DNA of 64,000 nt, taken from the NCBI GenBank assembly GCA_020250175.1, contig JADCEN010000003.1, positions 155,731 to 219,730 of the forward strand. Reading direction: 5' to 3'. Position 1 is the first letter of the stretch; every line of letters starts with the position of its first letter. The notes under the pieces were generated by a model. It saw nothing but the letters and a program-made list of their open reading frames with translations. It was not told the origin of the DNA and did not search any database. Positions 52,258-61,695 of this stretch are shown in pieces. This DNA comes from Rhodobacter sp. GTDB taxonomy: Bacteria > Pseudomonadota > Alphaproteobacteria > Rhodobacterales > Rhodobacteraceae. Position numbers and translations under genes: made by a program.

Positions 52258-54060
52258 TCACTTCAGGTGATGCACCTTTCCCCTGCCATAGACCGGCGTG
52301 GGAATACCGGCCTGGCGGGCCTTCAGCTGCAGCGCCAGGAACTGCGAGTAATGGCGCGACTGATGCAGGTTGCCGCCGTGGAACCAAAGCCCTTCCTGCG
52401 CAGTCGGCTTCCACATGTTGCGCTGCTCCCCTTCCCATGGGCCGGGGTCCTTGGTGGTGTCTGACCCCAGGCCCCAGCATTTGCCCACCTTGTCGGCAAC
52501 CTCCTGGCTGATCAGGTCTGCCGCCCAGCCGTTCATGGAACCATAGCCGGTGGCATAAACCACCAGATCGGCGGGCAGTTCCGTGCCATCCTTCAGCACG
52601 ACAGAGGTTTCGGTCAGATGATCCACGTCCGACCCTGCCTTCAGCTTGATCTTGCCGTCGATGATCAGCTGGCTTGCGCCCACATCGATGTAATAGCCCG
52701 AGCCGCGGCGCAGGTATTTCATGAACAAGCCGGTGTCGTCATCGCCCCAGTCCAGCATGAATCCGGCCTTGGCCAGCGCTGCATAGAAATCAGCGTCTTC
52801 GGCCTTTATCGTGTCATAGATCGGCTTCTGGAACGCGGGCAGCAGGCGATAGGGGATCGAGGCAAAGATCAGGTCAGCCTTGTCGGTGGTCACACCCGCC
52901 GCAACCGCCTCTTCCGAATAGAGCGAGCCCAGCCCGTGCTTCATCAGCGGTTCCGACCGCACGATATGGGTGGAAGACCGCTGCACCATGGTCACATCCG
53001 CACCCGCCTCCCACAGCGCCGCGCAGATGTCATGCGCGGAGTTGTTCGATCCGATGACGACCACCTTCTTGCCCTTGTAGGCATCGGGGCCGGGATGGGT
53101 GCTGGAATGCTGCTGTTCGCCCCTGAAAATGTCCTGACCGGGAAATTTCGGCCAGTTCGCCTTTGCCGACATACCGGTGGCCAGCACCAGCTGTTTGGGG
53201 CGCAGGACCACATCCTTGCCGTCGCGGGTGACGTGGACCTCCCATTCCTTCTTGACCTCGTCATACCTGGCCGAGGTGGCGATGGTGGAGGACCAGTAGT
53301 TCAGCTCCATCACCCGCGTATACATCTCCAGCCAGTCGCCGATCTTGTCCTTGGGCGCAAAGACCGGCCAGTTGGCGGGAAAGGGGATGTAGGGCAGGTG
53401 ATCGTACCAGACCGGATCATGCAGACACAGCGACTTGTAGCGATTGCGCCAGCTGTCGCCAGGGCGTTCGTTCTTTTCCACAATGATGGTCGGCACGCCC
53501 AGCTGGCGCAGCCGCGCGCCAAGGGCGATGCCGCCCTGACCGCCGCCGATGATCAGCACCTCGGGCTGCACGTCATAGCCCAGATGCGCCGTTTCTTCGG
53601 CCCGCGTCTCGGCCCAGGTCTTGCGCCCCCGTTCCACGCCATGCACCACCCCGGCGGGGCGGGAGGTGCCCTTGTGTTCCTCATGCCCTTTCAGCTCTTT
53701 CAGCGTGGTCAGCAGCGTCCAGATCTTGCCGTCGCGGATGCGGATATGGCCGTGGCCCCGGCCGGTTTCGGTTTCGAAATCGATCCAGGCCTGCTGGAAG
53801 CCGCCGGTGTCTTCGGCCAGTTCACCGGGCGTGATCGTGAAGGCGCGCGGGTGCATCTGCGCCAGCTGCGCGGCCAGCATGGCGGCAATCTCGGCCTGCC
53901 CTTCCATCGTCTTGATGTTCCAGGTCAGGCTTGCCAGGTCACGCCAGTAGCCGTCCGGCTCGAACAGGGCCGCCGCCGCCGCCGGGTCGGCTTTAGACAG
54001 GGCTGCGTTCAGGTCGGCCAGGACCTGCGTCACCGCCGCGCCGGGTGTCGTATCGAGCAT
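52258..54060 (-). CDS. Flavin-containing monooxygenase with N-terminal NTF2-like domain
   Basis: A 600-residue two-domain protein. Residues 1 to about 125 look like an NTF2/SnoaL cone (ADPAAAAALFEPDGYWRDL). The rest is a CzcO/YUCCA-like monooxygenase with the FAD motif LIIGGGQGGIALGARL near residue 170, the NADPH motif VVVIGSNNSAHDICAAL near 330 and the C-terminal VVYATGYGSMNGW. The substrate is unknown; related enzymes oxygenate ketones, amines or indole compounds. GGGAGGAAACG gives a strong ribosome binding site. It is divergent from the DUF4239 gene. Confidence 0.87.
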   Translation of the reverse strand: MLDTTPGAAVTQVLADLNAALSKADPAAAAALFEPDGYWRDLASLTWNIKTMEGQAEIAAMLAAQLAQMHPRAFTITPGELAEDTGGFQQAWIDFETETGRGHGHIRIRDGKIWTLLTTLKELKGHEEHKGTSRPAGVVHGVERGRKTWAETRAEETAHLGYDVQPEVLIIGGGQGGIALGARLRQLGVPTIIVEKNERPGDSWRNRYKSLCLHDPVWYDHLPYIPFPANWPVFAPKDKIGDWLEMYTRVMELNYWSSTIATSARYDEVKKEWEVHVTRDGKDVVLRPKQLVLATGMSAKANWPKFPGQDIFRGEQQHSSTHPGPDAYKGKKVVVIGSNNSAHDICAALWEAGADVTMVQRSSTHIVRSEPLMKHGLGSLYSEEAVAAGVTTDKADLIFASIPYRLLPAFQKPIYDTIKAEDADFYAALAKAGFMLDWGDDDTGLFMKYLRRGSGYYIDVGASQLIIDGKIKLKAGSDVDHLTETSVVLKDGTELPADLVVYATGYGSMNGWAADLISQEVADKVGKCWGLGSDTTKDPGPWEGEQRNMWKPTAQEGLWFHGGNLHQSRHYSQFLALQLKARQAGIPTPVYGRGKVHHLK

Positions 54061-54327
54061 CGTTTCCTCCCTTGCTGTGCATCCGTGCAGAGCGGTCTGT
54101 GCCGCTTCGGTTCACATAGGACGCTTCCCGAATGCGCATGTCCACAGGACTTTGGTCGGTCTTCGGGCTGGACATGGCGGGGGCGGCAGGGCCAAATGCA
54201 ATGTTGCGGGGCTGTGGAGGGCCGGGCTGCATCACCGAGGGGCGCGCAGGGCAGGACCCATCGCGGCAGCCTCGCGGGCAGCGGCAGGTGGAAGGGGCCC
54301 GACGGTTCCGCCAGAAGGGAAGACGCC

Positions 54328-55131
54328 ATGACATTTCTTGCCGACATTGCCGCCTTCAGCCTGCTGGCCTTTGCCGCGCTGTTACTTGGAGCCCAGATCC
54401 TGGCGCGCGAGTTCGGGGACCTGCTGGGCCGGCGGCGCGCCGCCCGGAAAGAAACGGCGGACGACGGCATCGGGGTGCTGACCGGCAGTATCCTGGGCCT
54501 TCTGGCCTTCGTGCTGGCCTTCAACCTGTCCATCGCCACCGCACGGCACAGCGAACGTCGCCTTGCCTCGCTGGAAGAGGCCAATGCCATCGGCACCTCA
54601 TGGCTGCAGGCCAGGGCCATCGACAGCCCGCAGGCCGCCGCCATCGCCCGAATTCTGGAAAAATACGCCGCCGAGCGCATCGTCTTTGTCCAGGCCGACC
54701 GGCATTCGCCCGTGATCGCCGAAAGCCTGGCGCGAACCGCCGCGATGCAGACGCAAATCTGGGGACATGTCACGGTGCTGGTGCGCGATATGCCCGGCCC
54801 GGTCGCTTCATCGCTGATGAACGCGGTCAACCACACCTTCGACATGACGACCGCCATGCAGTTTGCCATGGCCTATGCGATGCCGCCGCAGCTTGTCTTG
54901 CTGCTGCTGGGGCTCAGCAGCATCGGCATGGGTGTGCTGGGCTATCAGTTCGGCCTGACGGGCCGGCATCACCGGGTGCTGTGCCTTCTGGCCAGCGCGC
55001 TGTGGACGGCGGTGGTGGTCGAGATTTTCGATATCGGCTCGCCCCGGCTGGGATCGTTCCGCACCGATACCCATGCCTATGAATGGACCATCGCCGGGTT
55101 TGGCGACATCCCGCTGCCGGGGGCAGACTAA
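54328..55131 (+). CDS. DUF4239-family membrane protein (bestrophin-like)
   Basis: A 267-residue membrane protein with two N-terminal and two C-terminal hydrophobic helices. The block GLLAFVLAFNLSIATARHSE followed by SLEEANAIGTSWLQA is the signature of DUF4239, a family described as bestrophin-like without proven activity. ATG 54328 follows GGGAAG; the 837-residue track ORF is an antisense extension through the monooxygenase gene. The stop codon overlaps the stop of the convergent lipocalin-like gene. Confidence 0.82.
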   Translation: MTFLADIAAFSLLAFAALLLGAQILAREFGDLLGRRRAARKETADDGIGVLTGSILGLLAFVLAFNLSIATARHSERRLASLEEANAIGTSWLQARAIDSPQAAAIARILEKYAAERIVFVQADRHSPVIAESLARTAAMQTQIWGHVTVLVRDMPGPVASSLMNAVNHTFDMTTAMQFAMAYAMPPQLVLLLLGLSSIGMGVLGYQFGLTGRHHRVLCLLASALWTAVVVEIFDIGSPRLGSFRTDTHAYEWTIAGFGDIPLPGAD

Positions 55132-56186
55132 TATCCCGTCATCTCCAGATAGCCCCGTCCCTCGTGGCTGCCCGTGATCAGGATCGGCCCCTCCCAATAG
55201 GGCACCAGCGTGCCCATCCAGGCACCGGGGTTGACAGCCGTGACGGTAACGTCCACGCCCTGTTCCGGCAGTTCCAGCCGCCATTCCACAGGCACGGACC
55301 GGTCTGCCACATCCGCCCTGCGCAGTGGCGTCACGCGCAGCGCGCCGGGCGGCATCGGGGTTGGCCTGCCATCCGGCGCAATCCAGGTGGCCGAGGTGAA
55401 CCCGTCGCCCGCGTCGCGCAGGCGAAAGCCCATCAGCCGCGATCCATCATCGAACATCAGCGAAAACCAGTCCCAGCCGGTCTGATCCGGTGCCAGCGGC
55501 TGCGACGACCATTCCCGGTCAAGCCAGGCCTGCCCGGTGACGGGAATGTCCTGCCCCTCGATGGTGATGGTGCCGGTCACCCCGTAGAACGGCTGCGAGT
55601 AATAGCGGCTGGCCTGTCCGGCGGCAGATTTCACTGAATAGCCGCCCTCGCCTTGCGCCACAATCGGGCCGGTCGCGTCCAGCGACAGCGCATAGGAAAA
55701 GGCCTCGCCCGTGGCCGTCAGGTCCAGGGCGGACAGCGCATCGGCCCCGGGCGCTGCCCGCCCCGTCATCTGCCATTCGTCAATCCAGGCGCTGAACGGA
55801 TCGGCGGTCGCGCCCGCTTGCCCGATCCCGCCGCGCGCCAGCCGTTCGGCATAAAGGTGCCGGTCCGGCGTGGTCACGGCGGCATGGCCCATCCAAAGCT
55901 GCGGGCTGGACCAGCCTTCACCCCCGCCGGGGGCCAGCGCAGTGCGAAACAATGTCCATTGTACGCCGTAAGGGGTGCCGTCCGGGCCGGTCAGGCTGGC
56001 CGTCAGATACCACCATTCGATGCGGAAATCGGGATGCGCGGCGTGATCCGCCGGAAAGGTGAAGGCACCGCGCCGGGGCAGGGCAAAGCCATCGGCGGCG
56101 CGGCCCATGTCGGCAAAGCCCTGCGGCAGGGCCGGCAGGGCGGTGATTGCCAGCAGAAAGCCCAAGATCAACGCCCTAACGTTCAT
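55128..56186 (-). CDS. AttH/CrtC-like lipocalin-domain secreted protein
   Basis: A 352-residue exported protein (signal MNVRALILGFLLAITALPAL) of the carotenoid 1,2-hydratase-like/AttH family (COG5621, double lipocalin-like barrel). Typical blocks are HPDFRIEWWYLTASL, TPYGVQWTLFR and the second-half GQAWLDREWSSQPL. Family members usually accompany an ABC transporter of the AttEFGH type, as here. The natural ligand is unknown. I choose ATG 56186, which overlaps the permease stop; the track start is a TTG two codons earlier. Confidence 0.86.
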   Translation of the reverse strand: MNVRALILGFLLAITALPALPQGFADMGRAADGFALPRRGAFTFPADHAAHPDFRIEWWYLTASLTGPDGTPYGVQWTLFRTALAPGGGEGWSSPQLWMGHAAVTTPDRHLYAERLARGGIGQAGATADPFSAWIDEWQMTGRAAPGADALSALDLTATGEAFSYALSLDATGPIVAQGEGGYSVKSAAGQASRYYSQPFYGVTGTITIEGQDIPVTGQAWLDREWSSQPLAPDQTGWDWFSLMFDDGSRLMGFRLRDAGDGFTSATWIAPDGRPTPMPPGALRVTPLRRADVADRSVPVEWRLELPEQGVDVTVTAVNPGAWMGTLVPYWEGPILITGSHEGRGYLEMTGY

Positions 56187-58560
56187 TGGCAAACACCCGC
56201 AGCAAAGCGGCAGGCGCGATGCGCGCCAGCCGCAGGACCGGGATCAGGCTGGCCACCCCGGCGGCCAAAAGGGCAATGCCGCCAAGCCGCGCCAGGTCGC
56301 CCGGAAAGACCTGCATCGGCAGACGCCAGCCAAAGGCCGCCACGTTGACCACCGCCAGCAGCACCCAGGCCAGCGCCAGCCCCAGCGGCAGGGCCGCCAG
56401 CAGCGTCAGGGCCGCCAGCAGCAGCGTGCGGGCAAAGTCCAGCAGGGCCAGCCGCGGCCGGGTCAGGCCCATCGCCCAGACCGGGGCGACCTGCGGCAGG
56501 CGCAGCCCCGAAAGGGTCAGAAGGCTGGCGAACATCGCCAGGGCGGCAATACCCAGCGTCAGCACGTTCAGCGCGGCGGTTACCGCGAAGGTCCGCTCGA
56601 ACACCTGCAGCGACAGCGCCTTGAGGCTGGCCTGATCCACCACCGCCTGTTCCGGCAGGCCGAAATCCGCAACCAGCGCGGTGGCCAGCGCCTCTGCCCG
56701 GTCAGGGTCCACGCGCAGGCCAAAGCGCAGGCGCGGCGTGGCGGGAAAGCGCGCCATCAGAACATCGGGCGCAACCAGCACCTGTGGCCTGGGGTTGCCA
56801 TAGTCGGAATAGACCCCGACGACCGGCAGCGGCCCGCCGGGCAGGTCAACCGCATCGCCCAGCGCCAGCGCCTCGGCGCGGTACAGCTGTTCGTTCACCA
56901 TCAGGCCCTGTCCGGCGGCAATCCGGTTCCAGACATCCGGCACGGCGGTCAGCAGCGGCCAGTTGTCGCGATAGGTCGGATGATCTGTAATCCCATAGAC
57001 CTCGCCGGGGCGACCGAAGAGATCCACCCCGGCATTCATGATCGGCAGAACCGCCCTGGTGCGCGGGGCCAGCCAGGCCTCCAGCCTTTGGGCTTCGGCG
57101 GCAGAGCGGGCGGTGACATAAAGCTCTGACGCCAGCCGCTGGTCCAGCCAGCCCACGAAGGTCTGCCGAAAGCTGGACACCATCGTGCCGACCCCGATAT
57201 TCGCCGCCAGCGCCAGCAGCAGCGCCATCAGCGCCAGCGACAGGCCCGGCACCTGCTGGCGGGTATCGGCCCAGAACCACTGCACCAGCACCCCGCGCGC
57301 CACCCGGCTGCCAAGACCTGTCATCAGGATCAGCCCCACCGGCAGGCACAGCGCGGCCCCGATCAGCAGGGCTGCAAGCCCGGCGAACCCGGCGGGCAGG
57401 CCTGTGCCGAAAGCCAGCAGGCCGCCCGACAGGCCCAGCAGCGCGGCCCCCGCCGCCCCCTGCCGCCACAGGCTGCGGGCCGAGGCGCGGGCCCAGGCAC
57501 GCGGCTGCGCCGGGGCCAGCAGCGGCAGGTGCCACAGCCGCCACAGGCTTTGCCCTGCGGCCAGCAGCGTGCCCGCCACTGCCATGCCCAGCCCCGCCAG
57601 CCACCAGCCGGGGCGCAGCGACAGCGTGCCCGTAACCTCGGCCCCGTAGAGCCCGCGCAGGGTGGCCGCCACATCGGGCAACAGCGCCGCCGCCACCAGA
57701 TAGCCCAAGCCAGTGCCGATTGCGCCTGCGGCCAGCGCCAGCACCAGCAGTTCCAGCAGGACAAGTCCCATAAGGTCCCGCGCCGAAAGGCCCAGCGCGC
57801 GCAGCGTGCGCAGCATGGCCCGGCGCTGCTCGAACGCGAGGCCAATGGCGGAATTCACGATGAAAAGCCCCACCGCAAAGGACAGGAACCCGAAGGCGGT
57901 CAGGTTCAGATGAAAGCTGTCCGTCAACCGTGCAATATCGGCCCCGTCATCGGGGGCCAGGCGCACCAGCCCCTGCGGCAGGGGGCCGTCCGGCTGTGCC
58001 CCCGGATCAAGCAGCAGATGCGACAGCTGCCCTTCCATCCCCAGCAGGCGCTGCGCCACCCCGACATCGGTCAGGCCCGTACCGGGCGGCAGGCCCGGGT
58101 CTGTCCGCAGCGGGGGCAGGCCGTCGGGGCGCAGCCCTGCCGCCGTTTCGGGGTTCAGATAAAGCTGCCCGCCCCCCGACAGGAAGTCTGCAAGATCGGC
58201 CCCGGTGCTGACGGGCACAGACGCGGCACCGGCGGGAAGTGTCAGCGGATCGATGCCCAGCAGGCGCAGGTCCGCGGCCGGCAGACGCCCCTCGACGACC
58301 GGTGACACCTTCCACCCGTCGCGCCGCAGCGCCACATAAAGGCCCTGCGCAATCGGCCCGCCATCCTGTGTCACGATCCGCTCCAGCCGGTTCTGGCCCA
58401 GCACTGCGGCGGCGCGGTCATAGCTGGCGCGGGCTTCGGCATTGATCGCCTGCACCCCCGACCAGAGCGCGGTCGCCAGCGCCAGCCCCAGCATCAGCAT
58501 CGCCAGCTGCACCGGATGCCGCAGCCAGTGCGACAGCAGCGCCGTCAACCCCGCCCTCAT
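56176..58560 (-). CDS. FtsX-like ABC transporter permease
   Basis: A 794-residue MacB/FtsX-superfamily permease with an N-terminal helix (LAMLMLGLALATALWSGVQAI), a large periplasmic domain and two further groups of helices, so it is an eight- or ten-helix duplicated form rather than a four-helix one. It should work with the ATPase just upstream as a mechanotransmission-type transporter for lipids or lipoproteins in the inner membrane. ATG 58560 overlaps the ATPase stop as ATGA, fixing the start. Confidence 0.9.
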   Translation of the reverse strand: MRAGLTALLSHWLRHPVQLAMLMLGLALATALWSGVQAINAEARASYDRAAAVLGQNRLERIVTQDGGPIAQGLYVALRRDGWKVSPVVEGRLPAADLRLLGIDPLTLPAGAASVPVSTGADLADFLSGGGQLYLNPETAAGLRPDGLPPLRTDPGLPPGTGLTDVGVAQRLLGMEGQLSHLLLDPGAQPDGPLPQGLVRLAPDDGADIARLTDSFHLNLTAFGFLSFAVGLFIVNSAIGLAFEQRRAMLRTLRALGLSARDLMGLVLLELLVLALAAGAIGTGLGYLVAAALLPDVAATLRGLYGAEVTGTLSLRPGWWLAGLGMAVAGTLLAAGQSLWRLWHLPLLAPAQPRAWARASARSLWRQGAAGAALLGLSGGLLAFGTGLPAGFAGLAALLIGAALCLPVGLILMTGLGSRVARGVLVQWFWADTRQQVPGLSLALMALLLALAANIGVGTMVSSFRQTFVGWLDQRLASELYVTARSAAEAQRLEAWLAPRTRAVLPIMNAGVDLFGRPGEVYGITDHPTYRDNWPLLTAVPDVWNRIAAGQGLMVNEQLYRAEALALGDAVDLPGGPLPVVGVYSDYGNPRPQVLVAPDVLMARFPATPRLRFGLRVDPDRAEALATALVADFGLPEQAVVDQASLKALSLQVFERTFAVTAALNVLTLGIAALAMFASLLTLSGLRLPQVAPVWAMGLTRPRLALLDFARTLLLAALTLLAALPLGLALAWVLLAVVNVAAFGWRLPMQVFPGDLARLGGIALLAAGVASLIPVLRLARIAPAALLRVFANER

Positions 58561-59213
58561 GCGATCCGCCCGGCGGAAAGGGTGACACACCGGTCCAGCC
58601 GCCTGGCCAGGCGCGGCGAATGCGTGACCATCAGCAGCGCCGCCCCGGTATCGGCCACCAGCCGCAGCATCAGGTCCAGCACCGCGTCGCCCGTCGCCTG
58701 ATCCAGATTGCCGGTCGGCTCGTCAGCCAGTACCAGCTGCGGGCGCGCGGCCAGGGTGCGCCCGATGGCCACCCGCTGCTGCTGGCCACCAGACAGCTGT
58801 TCGGGATAACGGCCCAGCAGGGCGGAAAGCCCCAGAACCTGCGCCAGCTGCGCCGTCCAGGCGGCGTCATGACGGCCCGCCAGCCGTGCCTGAAACGCCA
58901 GGTTGGCCGCCACATCCAGCGACGGGATCAGGTTGAACTGCTGGAACACCAGCCCCACCGTGCCCCGGCGCAGCCCGGCGCGAAGGGAATCGCTTGCGGC
59001 CGTCAGATTTACCCCGGCCAGATCGACCCGGCCCGCATCGGCCAGGTCCAATCCGGCGGCAAGATGCAGCAGCGTGCTTTTGCCGCTGCCCGATTCCCCG
59101 GTCAGCGCCAGGCTGGTCCCGGCCTCCAGCGCAAGGTCGATCCCGTCCAGCACCGTCAGGGGGCCTTCGCCCGTGGCATAGGTTTTCGTCACACCGGTCA
59201 GGGTCAGCAGCAT
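58557..59213 (-). CDS. LolD/MacB-type ABC transporter ATP-binding protein
   Basis: A 218-residue ABC ATPase. Walker A is GESGSGKST near residue 38, the signature [13 protein letters not shown] near 140, Walker [13 protein letters not shown] and the H-loop MVTHSPRLA; the [10 protein letters not shown] form is typical of the LolD/MacB/FtsE branch. It is first in the leftward ATPase-permease-lipocalin operon, which resembles AttEFGH with one large permease instead of two. The 57-residue extension in the track is dropped. Confidence 0.92.
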   Translation of the reverse strand: MLLTLTGVTKTYATGEGPLTVLDGIDLALEAGTSLALTGESGSGKSTLLHLAAGLDLADAGRVDLAGVNLTAASDSLRAGLRRGTVGLVFQQFNLIPSLDVAANLAFQARLAGRHDAAWTAQLAQVLGLSALLGRYPEQLSGGQQQRVAIGRTLAARPQLVLADEPTGNLDQATGDAVLDLMLRLVADTGAALLMVTHSPRLARRLDRCVTLSAGRIA

Positions 59214-59518
59214 GCGGCCTCCGTCATCGGGGAGAGATGTAGCACGCTGGCCGGGTAAGAACACCTGGACCGGGCCGGATGCAGGCGGTTCGGTGCCCTC
59301 GGTGCCGTCATGCGCCCGGTTGCGGCCGCGTGACCGGACCAGCCGAAGGATGGCTCCGCTTGCCCGTAGACCACCCGAAGGCACCGGTCGCGATGCAGCA
59401 GTCCGGCCCGACCCGGCAGATTGACGGACGCTGGTTGAAGCCGGGCAGGATCGGGTTGCGGATCATGGCTGACCCAGCCCGATGTGGGCGATTTTTCTGC
59501 GAAAAATCGTCGCCACCT
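59214..59518. other. 305-base gap without a recognised gene
   Basis: This short region lies between the ATPase start and the dehydrogenase stop, both leftward. Around 59484-59520 a ATTTTTCTGCGAAAAATC stretch forms a palindrome (ATTTTTC-TGC-GAAAAAT) that may act as the terminator of the dehydrogenase transcript. Nothing else stands out. Confidence 0.4.
59490..59508 (-). terminator. AT-rich palindrome downstream of the Gfo/Idh gene
   Basis: GATTTTTC-TGC-GAAAAATC is an 8-bp perfect inverted repeat with a 3-base loop, about 10 bases beyond the dehydrogenase stop codon. It contains its own T run on the minus strand but has a weak, A-T stem, so termination is only a suggestion. Confidence 0.45.
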
Positions 59519-60652
59519 TTATGCCAGCAGGGCCTGCGCCTTGACCGGGTCGAGGGGCGCCGGGCGGGTGCAGGTGGTTTGCAGCGTCACGAACTGCCCC
59601 GTCGCGCCGGATTGCAGCACGGCTGTCATCACCTCGACCCCGTGCAGGGTGCGGTCCAGCGAACAGCGCTGATCGCGGCCCCCGATCAGGGCCGCCGCCA
59701 TGTCGGCCAGCCCGGCGGTGCGGTAATTGGCCAGCGGGCCGTGGTTCGGATGGTCCTGATTGGCCCGGCCGAACGGATGATCCCAGGGCGCAACCGCCGC
59801 GATCCTGCCATCGCGCCCCGTCCATTCCAGCGTGCCGCCGAAGAAGTTCGGGTCGGGCACGAACAGGCTGCCTTCGGTGCCGTAAAGCTCCATATGCGCC
59901 CGCTTGTGCGACCAGACATCCCAGCTGGTGGACAGGGTGACTGTGGCACCATTGGCGAAGTCCAGCAGCGCATGGATGTTGGTGGGCGTCTTCACCGGAA
60001 TGCTCTGGCCGCGGCGCGGTTCCGATGTGATCATGCGCGTCGCGCTGGCAGACGAGGTCAGCGCCCCCACCCGGCGGACCGGCCCGATCAGATTGATCAG
60101 ATTTGCGATGTAATAGGGCCCAAGGTCCAGCATCGGCCCGCCGCCCGGCAGAAAGAAGAAATCCGGGTTCGGGTGCCAGCCTTCCATGCCGTGGTTCATC
60201 ACGGCAGAGCTTCCGGCCGTGATCGTGCCGATCCGCCCCTCATCAATCAGGGCGCGCGCCTGCTGGTGGGCACCGCCCAGAAAGGTATCGGGCGCGCAGC
60301 CGACGCGCAGCCCGCGTGCCGCCGCCAGATCGCGCAGCGCCAGCCCGTCTGCCAGGCTCAGGGTCAGCGGCTTTTCCGAATAGACATGTTTGCCCGCCTG
60401 CAGGATCGCCTGCGAGACGGCGAAATGCGCGTCCGGAACGGTCAGGTTGATCACCACATCCAGCGCCGGATTGGCCAGCAGATCCTCGACCGATTGCGCC
60501 TGCACGCCGTATTCGGCGGCGCGTTCCCGCGCCGCCGCCATGTTCAGGTCGGCCACCGCCCGCACCTGCAGCCCGCGAAACAGCGGGGCCAGCCTGAGAT
60601 AGGTGGTCGAGATATTGCCGCATCCGATGATGCCGATGCCGAGTCTGTCCAT
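59519..60652 (-). CDS. Gfo/Idh/MocA-family oxidoreductase
   Basis: A 377-residue NAD(P)-dependent sugar dehydrogenase. The Rossmann motif GIGIIGCGNISTTYL is at the N-terminus and the family EKP lysine is in HVYSEKPLTLSLADG near residue 95. The conserved histidine-containing block GPMLDLGPYYIANLINL is in the second domain. The substrate is likely a sugar or inositol derivative. Two bases separate it from the isomerase gene, and both follow the remnants of a sugar-ABC and glycosidase operon, which hints at oligosaccharide catabolism. Confidence 0.92.
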   Translation of the reverse strand: MDRLGIGIIGCGNISTTYLRLAPLFRGLQVRAVADLNMAAARERAAEYGVQAQSVEDLLANPALDVVINLTVPDAHFAVSQAILQAGKHVYSEKPLTLSLADGLALRDLAAARGLRVGCAPDTFLGGAHQQARALIDEGRIGTITAGSSAVMNHGMEGWHPNPDFFFLPGGGPMLDLGPYYIANLINLIGPVRRVGALTSSASATRMITSEPRRGQSIPVKTPTNIHALLDFANGATVTLSTSWDVWSHKRAHMELYGTEGSLFVPDPNFFGGTLEWTGRDGRIAAVAPWDHPFGRANQDHPNHGPLANYRTAGLADMAAALIGGRDQRCSLDRTLHGVEVMTAVLQSGATGQFVTLQTTCTRPAPLDPVKAQALLA

Positions 60653-60654
60653 TG

Positions 60655-61404
60655 TCAGAACCCCTTGGCCGCCTGCAGGGACCGGCGGGCAAAGCGCGCA
60701 TGATCCGACGGGTTGTCATGTTCCACGATGAAGACATCGCAGGGCGTGTGCCGCAGACCGGCCATAAGCGCCTTCCACGGCACCGTGCCCGCGCCCAGAT
60801 CCGCCCAGCCATCTTCACCGGCGTTCTGGCCGGCGGGAGCAATGTCTTTCAGATGCGCCGCCGTGATACGGGGGGCATATCTGCCAATCCAGGCAGCCGG
60901 GTCGGCCCCGCCGCGCACCACCCAGGCCACATCGATTTCCCATTCCAGGTCCGGCCCGCCTGCAAAGATCAGGTCCTGCGGAATGCTGCCGTCAGGCAGG
61001 GGGCGCAGTTCGAAATCGTGATTGTGCCAGCCAAAGCCAAGACCTGCGTCGCGGATGGGCCGGCCCGCCGCTTGCAGGCGCGCGCCGAAGGCCCGCCAGC
61101 CTGCGGCATCGGCCGGGCGGTCTTGCGGCATCAGATAGGGGCAATAGATGCGCGTGATGCCCAGCGCGCACGCAATGGCCAGGACCTTGTCCGGCTCTGT
61201 TTCCAGCTGGGCCAGTCCGAAATGGCCCGTGGGCATGGCAAGGCCGCTGTTGCCAAGGGCGGCGGTCAGGGCGGCCACCTGCGCGTCATCGGCATAAAGC
61301 GCGCCGTAGCCTTCGACAGCGTCATAGCCAAGGTCGGCCAGCATCGCCAGCGTCTCGCCAAGCGGCGGGAAATTGCGCGACGAGTAAAGCTGATAAGACA
61401 GCAT
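60655..61404 (-). CDS. Sugar phosphate isomerase/epimerase (AP endonuclease family 2 TIM barrel)
   Basis: A 249-residue TIM-barrel protein of the IolE/xylose-isomerase-like family. Metal-binding features are visible: the GYDAVEGYG start region, a histidine in PTGHFGLA, GFGWHNHDFEL, the EIDVAWVVRGG aspartate, the histidine in ITAAHLKDI and the closing FIVEHDNPSD glutamate. It probably isomerises a keto-sugar made by the adjacent Gfo/Idh enzyme. The start directly abuts the stop of the glycosidase remnant, showing the ancestral operon order. Confidence 0.88.
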   Translation of the reverse strand: MLSYQLYSSRNFPPLGETLAMLADLGYDAVEGYGALYADDAQVAALTAALGNSGLAMPTGHFGLAQLETEPDKVLAIACALGITRIYCPYLMPQDRPADAAGWRAFGARLQAAGRPIRDAGLGFGWHNHDFELRPLPDGSIPQDLIFAGGPDLEWEIDVAWVVRGGADPAAWIGRYAPRITAAHLKDIAPAGQNAGEDGWADLGAGTVPWKALMAGLRHTPCDVFIVEHDNPSDHARFARRSLQAAKGF

Positions 61405-61695
61405 TCAAAGCTCCTGCGGTTGGGGCGCGCCAGGGGTCGCGGAATGAAGATGACGGAGAGTGAAGCACGGGGCGGCACCCGGTGCTTCGGGGATGAAGGT
61501 GATGCGGGCATCCTGACCGGGCAGCAGCGCAAAGGCGTTGTGCGAACAGCGTCCGGGCCGATCCGAATAGGCCGCCACGAAGAACGCAAGGTGGCCTGTT
61601 GCCAGCCCAGCCGCCCGGCAATCCGCCCGCGCAAAGGGCATGCTGTGCCTGCCGCAGTCGTTCGCAAGCGTCCAAAGGCCGGAAGGATCGGTCAT
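61405..61695 (-). pseudogene. Glycoside hydrolase family 2 (beta-mannosidase-like) gene with its middle deleted
   Basis: The 96-residue frame begins MTDPSGLWTLANDCGRHSMP, which looks like the very start of bacterial beta-mannosidase-type GH2 proteins (SGLWTLAD..GxxSxP). From about residue 30 it continues FFVAAYSDRPGRCSHNAFAL, LLPGQDARITFIPE and FTLRHLHSAT, which looks like the extreme C-terminus of the same family. Intact proteins have about 800 residues, so roughly 700 are missing, including the whole catalytic barrel. The reading frame stays open across the join. It overlaps the upstream ABC remnant by ATGA and abuts the isomerase gene, so operon spacing is preserved at both ends. Confidence 0.62.

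Noticed and set aside
52618-54327. N-terminal 570 residues of the 837-residue plus ORF before the DUF4239 start
   Set aside because: This part is antisense to the monooxygenase; homology and a ribosome binding site place the real start at 54328.
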